The notes under the pieces were generated by a model. It did not search any database. It was not told the DNA's origin and worked only from the letters and a program-made list of their open reading frames with translations. DNA of 64,000 nt from positions 1 to 64,000 of the forward strand of contig NZ_JANAFB010000011.1 of NCBI RefSeq assembly GCF_024199905.1, in the 5' to 3' direction. Numbering within the stretch: position 1 is the stretch's first letter; every line of letters starts with the position of its first letter. Below are positions 16,586 to 25,350 of the stretch, piece after piece. The translations under genes and the position numbers were made by a program. The stretch comes from Rothia santali (GTDB taxonomy: Bacteria > Actinomycetota > Actinomycetes > Actinomycetales > Micrococcaceae).

Positions 16586-17127
16586 CAGAAGATTCCTCCG
16601 AGGATGCCGGGGGGCAGGTTCAGGCCCAGCCCCAGGGAGAAGGCGACCTGGACGGCCGCCGAGACCACCAGGGACACCCCGAGGTCGAAGAGCTTGCGAG
16701 TGCTGCCGATGGAGGCCGCGATGGCCCAGAACAGCAGGGTGGCCGAGAGCAGCCATCCCAGCGGCACCAGGATGACGATGAAGGCCAGGAAAGCGCCGAT
16801 CGCCAGGAGGAGTGCCCGTGTGTCACCGGTGGGCGCCCCGCGGGCCCCAGCGGACGTGCGGGCGCTGGGAGACCCTCCCCGAAGCGCGCCGAGGGCCAGG
16901 AGGGCCGCCAGCAGGTAGGCGCCGACGGTGAGGATCAGGGGATAGAACCGGGGCCCGGGCGGCTGGGCGCTGTCCGGGACGTCCATCGTGATCAGGCCGA
17001 CCGTCAGGTAGACCGCCAGCAGGAGGATCAGCGCTGCGATGACCAGCGCGCCGCGGCTGGACGATGAGGTGCCCGGCTCGGTGCCGGGGGGTGCCGCTGC
17101 GTGAGAGGCTGCGGGGTGTTCGGTCAT
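16585..17127 (-). CDS. tctB: Tripartite tricarboxylate transporter small permease TctB
   Basis: The 180-residue product has a hydrophilic Ser/Thr/Pro-rich start and four hydrophobic segments, with the TctB-type GPRFYPLIL after the first. It is the small membrane subunit pairing with TctA. The ATG at 17127 follows GGAAGGGCACCCCC; the frame runs further upstream without recognisable content. It lies 29 bases after tctC and overlaps tctA by one base. Confidence 0.88.
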   Translation of the reverse strand: MTEHPAASHAAAPPGTEPGTSSSSRGALVIAALILLLAVYLTVGLITMDVPDSAQPPGPRFYPLILTVGAYLLAALLALGALRGGSPSARTSAGARGAPTGDTRALLLAIGAFLAFIVILVPLGWLLSATLLFWAIAASIGSTRKLFDLGVSLVVSAAVQVAFSLGLGLNLPPGILGGIF

Positions 17128-17156
17128 GGGGGTGCCCTTCCGTGGTGCGGGATGCA

Positions 17157-18173
17157 TCAGTAGCCGAGCTCGGACCAGATCCGGTCCACCGTCTCGGACT
17201 CGGCGCGGAGGTTCTCCTCGAAGTCTTCCCCGCTGAGGTAGGTGTCGGTCCACTCGTTGCGGGCGAGGACGTCGCTCCATTCCGGGCTGCGGACCATCTC
17301 GTCGACGATGGCCTCCAGCTCCTCCCGCTCGTCGGCGGTGAGGCCGGGCGGGGCGACGATGCCGCGCCAGTTGGTGAGCTCGACGTCGTACCCGAGCTCG
17401 TTGAGCGTGGGATACGGAATCGCCTCCACCGGCTCGGGGGCGGAGACGGCGAGCGCCTTCAGCCGGCCGGCCTCGATCTGGTCCTCGAAGTCCGCGTACC
17501 CGCTCACCGAGGCTGAGATCGTTCCCGACAGCAGAGCCGTGGCCAGCTCTCCCCCTCCGGAGTGGGCGATGTAGTTGACCTGCCCCGGATCGATCTCCGA
17601 CCGGGAGGCGAGCTGGGAGATGATCATCTGGTCCACACTCCCCAGCGACCCGCCGCCGAAGGCGAAGTGCGCGGGATCCTCGCGCCAGGCCGCGACCAGC
17701 TCGTCCGCCGAGTCGTAGGGCGAGTCGGCGGGGACCACCAACACGTCGTAGTCGTCGGTCAGCCGGGCGATGGGGGTGACGTCGTCGAGGTCCACCCCGG
17801 ACCCGTTGATCTTGATGGCGCCCAGCATCGTGATCCCCATCAGCATCATCGTGCTGGAGTCCCCCTCGAGGCCGGAGAGCTCGGAGAGCCCGATCGTCCC
17901 GCCGGCCCCGGGGACGTTGACCACCTGCGAGTTGTTGACGACGCCGTGGGTCCGCAGCGTCTGCTGGGCCTCGCGTGCGGCGCTGTCCCAGCCGCCTCCG
18001 GCCGCGGCCGGGGCGATCAGCGTCAGCTGGTTCCGGGCGCTGGCCCCGGAGGCCGAGGACGACGCGTCCACGACGGCGAGGCTGACCAGGACGAGGCTGA
18101 GCAGCACCGCGGCGGCCCCGAGAATGGTGCGGCCCAGCCGCCGGGCGGGGGACGCGGGTGCCGGAGGGGTCAT
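17157..18173 (-). CDS. tctC: Tripartite tricarboxylate transporter solute-binding protein TctC
   Basis: The 338-residue protein has an N-terminal hydrophobic segment (residues 16-37) without a lipobox, then a Bug/TctC fold: LTLIAPAAAGGGWDSAAREAQ, VVNVPGAGGTIGLSEL, FGGGSLGSVDQM, NYIAHSGGGELATALLSG and AVSAPEPVEAIPYPTLNELG. It captures carboxylates outside the membrane for TctAB. Operator sequences lie 30-57 bases upstream, so the gene is probably repressed by the GntR protein at 18289. Confidence 0.9.
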   Translation of the reverse strand: MTPPAPASPARRLGRTILGAAAVLLSLVLVSLAVVDASSSASGASARNQLTLIAPAAAGGGWDSAAREAQQTLRTHGVVNNSQVVNVPGAGGTIGLSELSGLEGDSSTMMLMGITMLGAIKINGSGVDLDDVTPIARLTDDYDVLVVPADSPYDSADELVAAWREDPAHFAFGGGSLGSVDQMIISQLASRSEIDPGQVNYIAHSGGGELATALLSGTISASVSGYADFEDQIEAGRLKALAVSAPEPVEAIPYPTLNELGYDVELTNWRGIVAPPGLTADEREELEAIVDEMVRSPEWSDVLARNEWTDTYLSGEDFEENLRAESETVDRIWSELGY

Positions 18174-18202
18174 GACGTCACGGGCCTCTCTACGATGGGA
18201 AC

Positions 18203-18230
18203 ATAACTCGTTATAGGTTATAACATGTTA
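18203..18230. promoter_or_regulatory. Overlapping operators upstream of tctC
   Basis: Three abutting palindromes share half-sites: ATAAC-TC-GTTAT (18203-18214), GTTATA-GGT-TATAAC (18210-18224) and TAACATGTTA (18221-18230). The central 15-mer is identical to the one at 19030-19044, across the GntR gene. This marks a common operator for the tct operon, with extra half-sites here. Confidence 0.8.
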
Positions 18231-18288
18231 CGTGATGCAGAGCACAGTACCACTCCGGTGCCGATCGGGGAACCGGTCTTCTCGAGGG

Positions 18289-18966
18289 TCAGCCCCGTGC
18301 GGCCCCCAGGGCGTCGATGGCCCGCCGCCCCAGGCTGTTGCGCACGTGCTCGAGCATCGCCGCGGTGGCCCCGGCGGCGTCGCCCCGTTCCACGGCGTCG
18401 GCGATGCGCCGGTGCTCGGCGGTCACCCGGTCGACGTCGGACGGCGAGTCGCCGCGGAACCGCAGTCCCACCAGGCGATAGCGGTCGGCCTTGTCCCACA
18501 GGCGTTCCAGCACGTCGATCAGGATCGGGTTCCGGGAGGCCTCGTAGATGCTGCGATGGAACGCACGGTGGGCGGCGAGCGCCTCGACGTCGGCGGGATC
18601 CCGCAGCGTCGTCATGCTCTCCAGGCTCTCGCGGATGCGGCGCAGATCGCTCTCCGTGCGCCGCTCGGCGGCCAGCCCCGCGGCCAAGGGGTCCATGCTC
18701 TCGCGAACCTCGTACAGGTGGCGGGCCTCCTCGGCGCTCACCTCGGTGACCCGGGCGTCGCGGTGCGCCTCCAGGTGGATGAAGCCCTCCGCCGCCAACC
18801 GCCTCACGGCCTCGCGCAGGGGCGTGGTGCTGACGCCGATCTGCTGGGCCAGCTCCCTCTGCGGGATCACGGCGCCCGCCTCGAGGCGGCCGGTCAGGAT
18901 CCGCTCGAGGATCTCGGCGTAGGCGTAGTCGTTCTTGGTGAGGATCGCGGTGGTCCGGTTCGGCAC
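18289..18966 (-). CDS. GntR-family (FCD) regulator of the tricarboxylate module
   Basis: GTG 18966 is preferred because AAGGAG stands 9 bases before it. Earlier ATGs exist at 18996, 19020 and 19062, but the last would include the operator. The 225-residue product has a winged helix (AVIPQRELAQQIGVSTTPLREAVRRLAAEGF) and an FCD domain (HRAFHRSIYEASRNP, EHRRIADAVERGD, MLEHVRNSL). The gene lies between tctC and the aconitase gene with the same palindrome on both sides, so one regulator probably controls both flanks and itself. Confidence 0.88.
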   Translation of the reverse strand: MPNRTTAILTKNDYAYAEILERILTGRLEAGAVIPQRELAQQIGVSTTPLREAVRRLAAEGFIHLEAHRDARVTEVSAEEARHLYEVRESMDPLAAGLAAERRTESDLRRIRESLESMTTLRDPADVEALAAHRAFHRSIYEASRNPILIDVLERLWDKADRYRLVGLRFRGDSPSDVDRVTAEHRRIADAVERGDAAGATAAMLEHVRNSLGRRAIDALGAARG

Positions 18967-19029
18967 GTCCGTGACTCCTTCGGTGGCAGGCGGCATCGTC
19001 AGGCTACCACCGCTCGCCATATGCTGTAC

Positions 19030-19044
19030 GTTATAGGTTATAAC
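19030..19044. promoter_or_regulatory. Operator GTTATAGGTTATAAC before the aconitase gene
   Basis: A 15-base palindrome (GTTATA-N3-TATAAC) identical to the central operator upstream of tctC, 16 bases before the aconitase ATG. It overlaps the probable leader of the divergent GntR gene. Confidence 0.8.
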
Positions 19045-19060
19045 GAACGAAGGAGGACCC

Positions 19061-21802
19061 ATGCCGGCATCCCGTCAGACCCCCGTTCGGTCAGGCGCGA
19101 GGGCTTCGACCCTGCCCGGGCGCGAGCTCCTCATGCTCTCGGGCGAGGACCTCCTGGGCCCCGGCTACCGGCGCTGGCCCGTGGTGCTGCGGCTGCTGGC
19201 CGAGAACGTGGGCAGGACCGCCCGGCCCGAGGACCGCGAGGCAATGCTCGACGCGCTGCGGCAGTGGATCACGGCACGCACGAGCGATCGGGAGATCCAC
19301 TTCACCCCGGGCCGGCTCCTGATGCACGACACGACCAGCACCCCCGCGCTCGTGGACATCGCCGCGATGCGCGACGCCGTCGCGGCGGCGGGCGGTGACC
19401 CCTCCGCCCTCAGCCCGCGACTGCCCGTGGAGGTCTCCGTGGACCACTCGCTCGCCGTAGAAGCCTACGCGCGCCGGGACGCGCCGGCCCTGAACATCCG
19501 CGAGGAGGTGCGGAGGAACCGCGAGCGCTACCGCTTCCTGAAGTGGGCCGCGGGGGTGATGGACACCCTCCACATCAACCCGCCCGGAACCGGGATCATG
19601 CACACCATCAACCTCGAACAGCTCTCCACCGTGGTCACCGTGGAGGAGCGGGAGGGCCGGCGGTGGGCCGCACCGGACATGATGCTCGGCACCGACAGCC
19701 ACACTCCCATGGTCAACGGCCTCGGCGTCCTCGGCTGGGGCATCGGCGGACTGGAGGCGGAGACGGTCATGTTCGGCATGCCGACCACGCTGAAGATCCC
19801 CGACGTCGTCGGCGTCCGGCTGCGGGGCGCCCTGCCGGCCGGGGTGATGGCCACCGACCTGGCCCTGGTGGTGACCCAGCGGCTGCGGGAGCTCGGGGTC
19901 ACGGGGGAGTTCGTCGAGTTCTTCGGCCCGGGGGTGGGCGCCCTGACGGTGGGCGACCGGGCGGTCATCGCCAACATGGCGCCGGAGTACGGGGCGACCA
20001 CCGGCTACTTCCCCGTGGACGGGAACACGCTGTCCTATCTGGGCGGCACCGGCCGTGCGGCGGAGCAGGTCGAGCTGGTCCGGGAGTACGCGCAGGCCGC
20101 CGGCCTGTGGTTCGACCCGGCCTCGGAGCCTGAGTACACCCGCAGCATCGAGATCGACCTGGCCGAGGTGTCGATCGGGGCTGCCGGGCCACGGCGGCCG
20201 CAGGACCACCTGCGGGTCGAGGAGATCCCGGCGGCCCTCGACGCCACGGGGCCCGCGGCGGCATCGGAGCAGGACGGCCAGCCCTCGGGCGGGCCTTCCG
20301 GGATGCCCTCCTTCCCGGTCGCCATCGCCTCGATCACCAGCTGCACGAACACCACCGACCCGCGCCTGCTGATCGCGGCCGGGTTGCTCGCGCGCCGGGC
20401 TGGGGCCCTGGGGCTGAGGCCCCCGGCGTGGGTCAAGACCTCGCTCGCCCCCGGCTCGCCCGCCGCCGTCTCCTACCTGCGCAGGTCCGGGCTGGACGAG
20501 GCCCTCTCGGCGGTGGGGTTCGACGTCGTCGGCTTCGGCTGCGCGACCTGCATCGGCAACTCCGGCGGCCTGACGGAGGAGGTGGACCGCGCCCGTCGGC
20601 GGGATGCGGTGCAGCCGGTCGCGGTGCTCTCCGGCAACCGCAACTTCCCCGGCCGCGTCCACCCGGACCTGGATCTCGGGCTGCTCATGAGCCCGCCCAT
20701 GGTGATCGCCTACGCCCTGGCCGGTGACGCTCACCGCGACCTGACGCGGGAGCCCGTGGCCAGCCTTCCCGGCGGCGGGCCGGTCTGGCTGCACGATCTG
20801 TGGCCCACGCCCGGGGAGATCGACGAGGTCCTCGCCGCGGCCGTCTCACCCGAGGACTTCGGCCGGGACTTCCTCGCCGCCTCGAGGAACCGCCTCTGGG
20901 ACGGGATCGAGGCTCCCGGGTCCCAGCTCTTCCCCTGGGATCCGGACTCGACGATCCTGCGTCCCCCGCCCTTCGCCGAGCCGGGTCAGGGGAGCCTCCT
21001 CGGCGTCTACTCCGCGCACCCGCTGCTGGTGCTCGGCGACGACGTCACCACCGACCACATCTCACCGGCCAGCGCCATCCCGCGGGACAGCTTCGTCGCG
21101 GACTTCCTGGTGGAGCGGGGGGAGGAGCGGGAGGACCTCAACGTCTTCGCCTCGCGCCGCGGCAACTGGGAGGTCATGGCGCGCGGCGCCTACTACGCGT
21201 CCTCGCTGCGCAACGCCCTGGCGCCCGACGGGCCGACGGCGCACACCGTCCACGGTCCCAGCGGCGAGAGGATGCGCGTGTGGGACGCCGCCGCTCGCTA
21301 TCGCGCGGAGGGGGAGTCCGTGGTGGTCGTGGCGGGAGAGAGGTACGGCATGGGTTCCTCCCGGGACTGGGCCGCCAAGGTCCAGCGCATCCTCGGGGTC
21401 AGGGCCGTCCTCGCCGCGGGCTTCGAGCGCATCCATCGCTCGAACCTCATCGGGATGGGCATCCTGCCCCTGGTCGTGCCCGCGCCATGGCGGGAGGCGC
21501 TCGCGGCCCTGTCCCCGGGGGACCGGGTGCGGGTCGACGCCGCACCGGGCCGGATCGCCCCGCGTGCCCGCATCCGGGTCGAGATCCTGCGGCGCGATGG
21601 GAGCCGGGAGGAATTCCTCGCCGAGGCCGCGGTCGAGACGGCCTTCGAGCGCGCTCTCTTGGAGAGCGGCGGGGTCATCCCTACGATCCTCGCTGATGCT
21701 GATGCTGATGCTGATGCTGGCTGTGGCGCCACCACCCGCGACGCCCTGACCGACCCGGGCCCCGGCGGCTCGACCCGCCCGGCCTCTCCCGCATCCACCT
21801 GA
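19061..21802 (+). CDS. Aconitase-family hydratase (AcnA type), probably module-specific paralogue
   Basis: The 913-residue protein is full length for AcnA/IRP-type aconitases and follows AAGGAGG at good spacing. Iron-sulfur ligands are in SITSCTNTTDP and GFGCATCIGNSG; other motifs are MLGTDSHTPMVNGLG, GDDVTTDHISPA and YGMGSSRDWAAKV. The family interconverts citrate and isocitrate or related hydroxy-tricarboxylates through an enoic acid. Linkage to tctCBA, a GntR repressor and an RraA-like lyase suggests a dedicated catabolic enzyme rather than the TCA-cycle copy. The C-terminus carries an Ala-Asp repeat (21692-21719) and a disordered tail beyond the usual aconitase end. Confidence 0.88.
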   Translation: MPASRQTPVRSGARASTLPGRELLMLSGEDLLGPGYRRWPVVLRLLAENVGRTARPEDREAMLDALRQWITARTSDREIHFTPGRLLMHDTTSTPALVDIAAMRDAVAAAGGDPSALSPRLPVEVSVDHSLAVEAYARRDAPALNIREEVRRNRERYRFLKWAAGVMDTLHINPPGTGIMHTINLEQLSTVVTVEEREGRRWAAPDMMLGTDSHTPMVNGLGVLGWGIGGLEAETVMFGMPTTLKIPDVVGVRLRGALPAGVMATDLALVVTQRLRELGVTGEFVEFFGPGVGALTVGDRAVIANMAPEYGATTGYFPVDGNTLSYLGGTGRAAEQVELVREYAQAAGLWFDPASEPEYTRSIEIDLAEVSIGAAGPRRPQDHLRVEEIPAALDATGPAAASEQDGQPSGGPSGMPSFPVAIASITSCTNTTDPRLLIAAGLLARRAGALGLRPPAWVKTSLAPGSPAAVSYLRRSGLDEALSAVGFDVVGFGCATCIGNSGGLTEEVDRARRRDAVQPVAVLSGNRNFPGRVHPDLDLGLLMSPPMVIAYALAGDAHRDLTREPVASLPGGGPVWLHDLWPTPGEIDEVLAAAVSPEDFGRDFLAASRNRLWDGIEAPGSQLFPWDPDSTILRPPPFAEPGQGSLLGVYSAHPLLVLGDDVTTDHISPASAIPRDSFVADFLVERGEEREDLNVFASRRGNWEVMARGAYYASSLRNALAPDGPTAHTVHGPSGERMRVWDAAARYRAEGESVVVVAGERYGMGSSRDWAAKVQRILGVRAVLAAGFERIHRSNLIGMGILPLVVPAPWREALAALSPGDRVRVDAAPGRIAPRARIRVEILRRDGSREEFLAEAAVETAFERALLESGGVIPTILADADADADAGCGATTRDALTDPGPGGSTRPASPAST
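21692..21719 (+). repeat. (GCTGAT)4 hexanucleotide repeat
   Basis: Four exact GCTGAT units plus GCTG in the 3' end of the aconitase gene encode an Ala-Asp run. The unit is six bases, so slippage would change length by two residues without breaking the frame. The A/T content and uniform codons are unlike the flanking gene. Confidence 0.8.
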
Positions 21803-21839
21803 CCCAACCCCTCATCCACCCCGACCCCCAAGGAGCACC

Positions 21840-22310
21840 ATGACTACTATCCACACCTCGGACGTCTACGACCAGCGCGGGGACGAGTGCCTCGCCGTGA
21901 CCGAGAGCTTCGCGAACCTCGGAGGGCGCCGGCAGTTCTCCGGCCCCGTCCGCACCGTGCGCTGCTTCGAGGACAACGGCCTCCTCAAGGGGATCATGGA
22001 GGAACCCGGCGAAGGCGCGGTCCTCGTCGTCGACGCCGGCGGGACGCTGCGCTGCGCGATGCTGGGCGGCAACATGGCCCTGCGGTTCTCGCAGAATGGG
22101 TGGGCGGGCGTCATCGTCTACGGCGCCGTGCGGGACCGGCACGAACTGGTCGGCATCGACCTGGGCGTGCAGGCGCTGGGCAGCAATCCCCGCCGCAGCG
22201 GGAAGGCCGGATCGGGGGAGCGCGACGTCGTGCTGACCTTCGCCGACACGACCTTCCGGCCCGGCGCGATGGTCTATGCGGACGACGACGGGATCCTCGT
22301 CGAGCGGTGA
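21840..22310 (+). CDS. RraA-family protein (4-hydroxy-4-methyl-2-oxoglutarate aldolase-like)
   Basis: The 156-residue protein follows AAGGAGCACC and has RraA family features: TSDVYDQRGDE, LKGIMEEPGEGAVLVVDAGG, CAMLGGNMA, GWAGVIVYGAVRD. Family members are metal-dependent HMG/CHA aldolases or oxaloacetate decarboxylases; others bind RNase E. Position after an aconitase and a tricarboxylate transporter favours a 2-oxo-acid aldolase or decarboxylase. The residues GGN...A.....GWAGVIVYGAVRD around the active site are intact. It lies 37 bases after the aconitase stop and is probably cotranscribed. Confidence 0.82.
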   Translation: MTTIHTSDVYDQRGDECLAVTESFANLGGRRQFSGPVRTVRCFEDNGLLKGIMEEPGEGAVLVVDAGGTLRCAMLGGNMALRFSQNGWAGVIVYGAVRDRHELVGIDLGVQALGSNPRRSGKAGSGERDVVLTFADTTFRPGAMVYADDDGILVER

Positions 22311-22422
22311 CCGAGGACCGGCGCGGGGGAGGTTGGGCGAGAGGCGTCACTGGGTCCATCAAGAGCCGTCGATCGATACGGATCGCCGCGCCCCGGCCGC
22401 TTCGCCGGGCCACGGGATGCGG

Positions 22423-22860
22423 CTACGGGACGATCTGCACCTTGATCTCGGTGGGGCTCTTCGCCGCCGTCAGCGCCTCCGCGTAGTCCTCCGGGCGGTA
22501 GGTCGAGGTGATCAGGCCGCCCAGCTCCGCCTGCAGGTCCACCATGCGCTCGGCGGACTCCTCGTACTTCTCCGCCAGCGAGTTCGAGCCGATGATGCTC
22601 AGCTCCTTGGCGAAGACCTCGTAGGGGCGCAGCGGGATCTCTGCGGTGGGGGAGGCCACGCCCATCTGGATCAGCCGCCCGCGCTGCCCCAGGCCGTCGA
22701 TCGCCTGGGCGATGGCCGCCGGGTGCCCGCTGGCGTCCAGGGCCAGGTCGAAGGACTCGCGGCCCAGCTCTTGGGCGGACGCCGCGACCTCGACTGCGCC
22801 GAGTCGGAGGGCCGCCTCGCACCGGGTGGCGTTGGGCTCGACGACGCGCACCCCCGCGGC
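22423..22860 (-). pseudogene. 3' remnant of a zinc-type medium-chain dehydrogenase
   Basis: The minus strand encodes the last ~145 residues of a zinc-binding alcohol/polyol dehydrogenase (AAGVRVVEPNATRCEAALRLGA; FDLALDASGHPAAIAQAIDGL; LIQMGVASP; YRPEDYAEALTAAKSPTEIKVQIVP). The catalytic zinc domain and the Rossmann glycine loop are missing. The homologous sequence stops near 22860, exactly where an MFS fragment begins on the other strand. The open frame continues to 23178, but only as the antisense of that fragment. Confidence 0.75.
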
Positions 22861-23082
22861 GCCCTCGCGGTCTACACGCTGGCGGCGGGGCTGTCCTCCT
22901 TCATCGGGCCCGCGATGATCGGGCTGCTCGGCGGGTACCAGCACCTCGGCGTCATCATGTGGGCCTTCTTCGGCATGTACATCCTCGGCGCGGTGCTCAC
23001 CGTGACGCTGAGGAGCCCGGAGGACCCGGTGCACCAGGGTGCGGCCGCGCGGCAGGAGCGCGAGGCGCCGGTGGGTGGCTGA
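22861..23082 (+). pseudogene. 3' remnant of an MFS transporter
   Basis: The plus strand encodes the last two membrane helices of a major facilitator protein (LAVYTLAAGLSSFIGPAMIG; HLGVIMWAFFGMYILGAVLT) and a hydrophilic tail ending at TGA 23080-23082. Nothing upstream in this frame is transporter-like; it is antisense to the dehydrogenase remnant. The two remnants must once have been the ends of divergent genes, with both 5' parts and the intergenic region deleted. Confidence 0.72.
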
Positions 23083-23248
23083 CGCGAACAGTCCGGAGCA
23101 GCTCGGGCTCATCGTCGCGATCAGACGTGATCCGCGGTCCGACCCATCCTCCAGGGCCTCCACGACGAACATGTACACGTCAGGAGCTCAGACTTAAGTA
23201 TTAACTCCTTGAGTGCTCTGGGCGTGGATGTGGGACGAAGGACGCGAC

Positions 23249-23893
23249 ATGGGACAACGCTCGACGGCGAACAGGCGGCAGGTGGCCCGCGGGATCATGG
23301 AGGCGGCCTCTCGATGCTTCGGGGAGTCGGGCTATGCCCAGATCACCGTCGACGACATCGCCCACGAGGCGGGGATCTCGAAGCCGATGCTCTACCGCTC
23401 CTTCGATTCCAAGGCCGAGCTGTACGAGGCCGTCTTGGCCACCCACACCCAGGAGTTCCTGGAACGCCTCGACGCGGCCCTGGACCGGTCGTTGATCATG
23501 GATCGGTCCACGAGCACCGAGCGGCTGCCGCTCCTGATGGTCTTCGTCGACTACGCCCGGCAGCGCGACGCGGGGTTCCGGCTGCTCTTCGAGTCGGAGG
23601 CCATCTTCGACCCGGAGTTCTCGGGGATCGTCACGGAGTTCCTCCGCACGGTGCGGACCAAGCTCCTCTCGGTGCGCAACCGGCGCGACGACGACGGCCT
23701 CACCGAGGAGGTCAGGCACACGGAGTCCCAGCTGATCCTCGGTTCGACGATCGTCGTCGCCGGGAAGATCGCCGGAGCCCAGAGCGAGCGCGAGCGGCAG
23801 GAGCTCGTGGGTCTCTACCGTTCGATGGTGCTACCCAGGATCGCGGGGATCGGCGGGGGTGGCGGCAGGGTCCGGCTGAAGCCGGCCAGCTGA
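23249..23893 (+). CDS. TetR-family transcriptional regulator
   Basis: ATG 23249 after GAAGGA gives 214 residues. The N-terminal helix-turn-helix is clear (ASRCFGESGYAQITVDDIAHEAGISKPMLYRSF is its region). The ligand domain is a generic TetR C-terminus, and the last residues are Gly-rich and basic. It lies beside the deleted dehydrogenase/MFS pair and may have regulated it; its remaining target is not evident. An A/T-rich leader (AAGTATTAACTCC, about 23196-23208) probably holds its promoter. Confidence 0.85.
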   Translation: MGQRSTANRRQVARGIMEAASRCFGESGYAQITVDDIAHEAGISKPMLYRSFDSKAELYEAVLATHTQEFLERLDAALDRSLIMDRSTSTERLPLLMVFVDYARQRDAGFRLLFESEAIFDPEFSGIVTEFLRTVRTKLLSVRNRRDDDGLTEEVRHTESQLILGSTIVVAGKIAGAQSERERQELVGLYRSMVLPRIAGIGGGGGRVRLKPAS

Positions 23894-24014
23894 CGGCCGG
23901 GGCGTCGGCCCGGGGTGCGTCGGCCCGGGGTGCTGGGTCGTCGTCGGGACGGGTATGGCCCGACGAAAGCGATTCCGCTACCTCACACGTTTCGCTGCGA
24001 TACGTACGTCGCCC

Positions 24015-24998
24015 TCATCGCGGTGGGTCGTCAGGGCGGCGAGGGGGCCTCCGGCGGGCTGTGGTGCCTCCGGTATCCCGTGAAGCCCACGTCGTTGTTG
24101 GGCCCGGGGGTACCGTTGAGGCCCTCGGGGGCGCCTCGGCCCGTCCTACCGCCCGCCCTCGAGTGCAGATCACGGCCACGAGAGCGAAGGCGAGATAGGC
24201 GAAGGTCCCCGCGGTGGCGACGACCAGCGCGATGTTGGACGTCCCCGCCACCGAGGCGTCCACTCCTCCGCTGGCGAGGATCGTCGTGGGATCGGTGAAG
24301 GCGTGCAGCAGGATCGGCCACACGAGGTTCCCCGTCACGCGCAGCGCGATGTACATGCACACCCCGAAGGGAATGGCGTAGAGGACCTCCACGACGACGC
24401 TGCCGATCGGCTGCCCGCCGAGTGCGTTGCTGGCGTGGAGCAGGCCGAAGATCAGCGAGGACACCGCCATCACGCCCCATTCCCCGTATCCGCGTCGGCG
24501 CAGGAGGGAGACCACGAAGCCGCGACACAGCACCTCCTCGGCAAAGCCGATGAACAGGCCGGTGAAGAGCAACGACGCGACGATGCCTGCCGTGTACCGG
24601 CTGTAGTCGGTCCCTATGAGGTGGAAGACGATGGGGATCAGGACGAGCGCCGGTGCGCACCACATCCACCGCCTCCCACGAACCGGCTGGGCACCGAACA
24701 GGGGCCGCGGCAGCCACCCGAGGCTCAGTCCGAAGGCGATCAGCAGAACGCTGCCGAAGGCGATCGGCAGCGCGAGGCCGAGCAGGATGCCGGACGGGCT
24801 GGAGAGCGGGTCGCCGGCGTCGTGGGCGACCCCCTTGAGCAAGGGGGCGGCGGCGCCGAAGCCGAAGGCTTCGTACAGAGCGATGTATGTGATGGCCACC
24901 AGGACCGCTCTCCACAGGCCACCCCGTTCCCAGAAGGCCCGCCAGCCGGTGGCGGGGGTCGAGGCGGGCGGCGTCGTCAGGGAGCTCATGGTGTCCAC
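24015..24998 (-). CDS. CPBP-family intramembrane glutamic endopeptidase
   Basis: The 327-residue membrane protein has about eight hydrophobic segments and the three CPBP/Abi motifs: EEVLCRGF (Glu154-Glu155), FGLLHASNA (His188) and LLHAFTD (His232). The family, related to Rce1, cleaves prenylated or other membrane substrates; bacterial members act in bacteriocin immunity or are uncharacterised. The C-terminal ~40 residues are hydrophilic and Arg/Pro-rich, unlike the core. No bacteriocin gene is nearby. Confidence 0.85.
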   Translation of the reverse strand: MDTMSSLTTPPASTPATGWRAFWERGGLWRAVLVAITYIALYEAFGFGAAAPLLKGVAHDAGDPLSSPSGILLGLALPIAFGSVLLIAFGLSLGWLPRPLFGAQPVRGRRWMWCAPALVLIPIVFHLIGTDYSRYTAGIVASLLFTGLFIGFAEEVLCRGFVVSLLRRRGYGEWGVMAVSSLIFGLLHASNALGGQPIGSVVVEVLYAIPFGVCMYIALRVTGNLVWPILLHAFTDPTTILASGGVDASVAGTSNIALVVATAGTFAYLAFALVAVICTRGRAVGRAEAPPRASTVPPGPTTTWASRDTGGTTARRRPPRRPDDPPR

Positions 24999-25350
24999 CT
25001 TCAGGTGTCGGGTGTGCGCAGCTGGCGAAGGGGTCGGGAGGAGGCGTCTTCATCGAGAGCGGTGAGCAGTTGCTTGAGACCGAGGCCGCCGATGTTCATG
25101 GCCCTGCATTCCAGGGTCGGCTCCCGGCAGGCATCCGTCAATGCGACGACGCTGGCCGTGCCTCTGCGACGGCGCCGGGTCGTCAGATCCTTACGACTGA
25201 TCCGAGTGGGCGGATGAAGGTGCTTCCAGCCGCCGACCAGGCCATTGGTTCTCCGTCTCAAGATGTGTAGGTGCGTGGGGGGGCGTCAAGACGGCGGGCG
25301 CTGGTGCGCCGCGGCCTGTCTCGACGGGAGCGCCATTGGCGCGGCAGCTG
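24999..25350. other. Region without a supported gene; possible small frame at 25001-25261
   Basis: Upstream of the CPBP gene, a minus-strand frame at 25001-25261 (86 residues) ends two bases before that gene starts. It contains MNIGGLGLKQLLTALDEDASSRP and a basic N-terminal half (TRRRRRGTAS). It matches no family known to me and may be a remnant or chance frame. The rest (25262-25350) holds nothing I can identify. Confidence 0.3.

Noticed and set aside
19091-20794. Minus-strand 567-residue open frame under the aconitase gene
   Set aside because: Antisense of a full-length aconitase; no family features.
23190-23225. Palindromic operator upstream of the TetR gene at 23249
   Set aside because: CAGACTTAAG and CTTGAGTGCTCTG match only partly as an inverted repeat; too weak to call.
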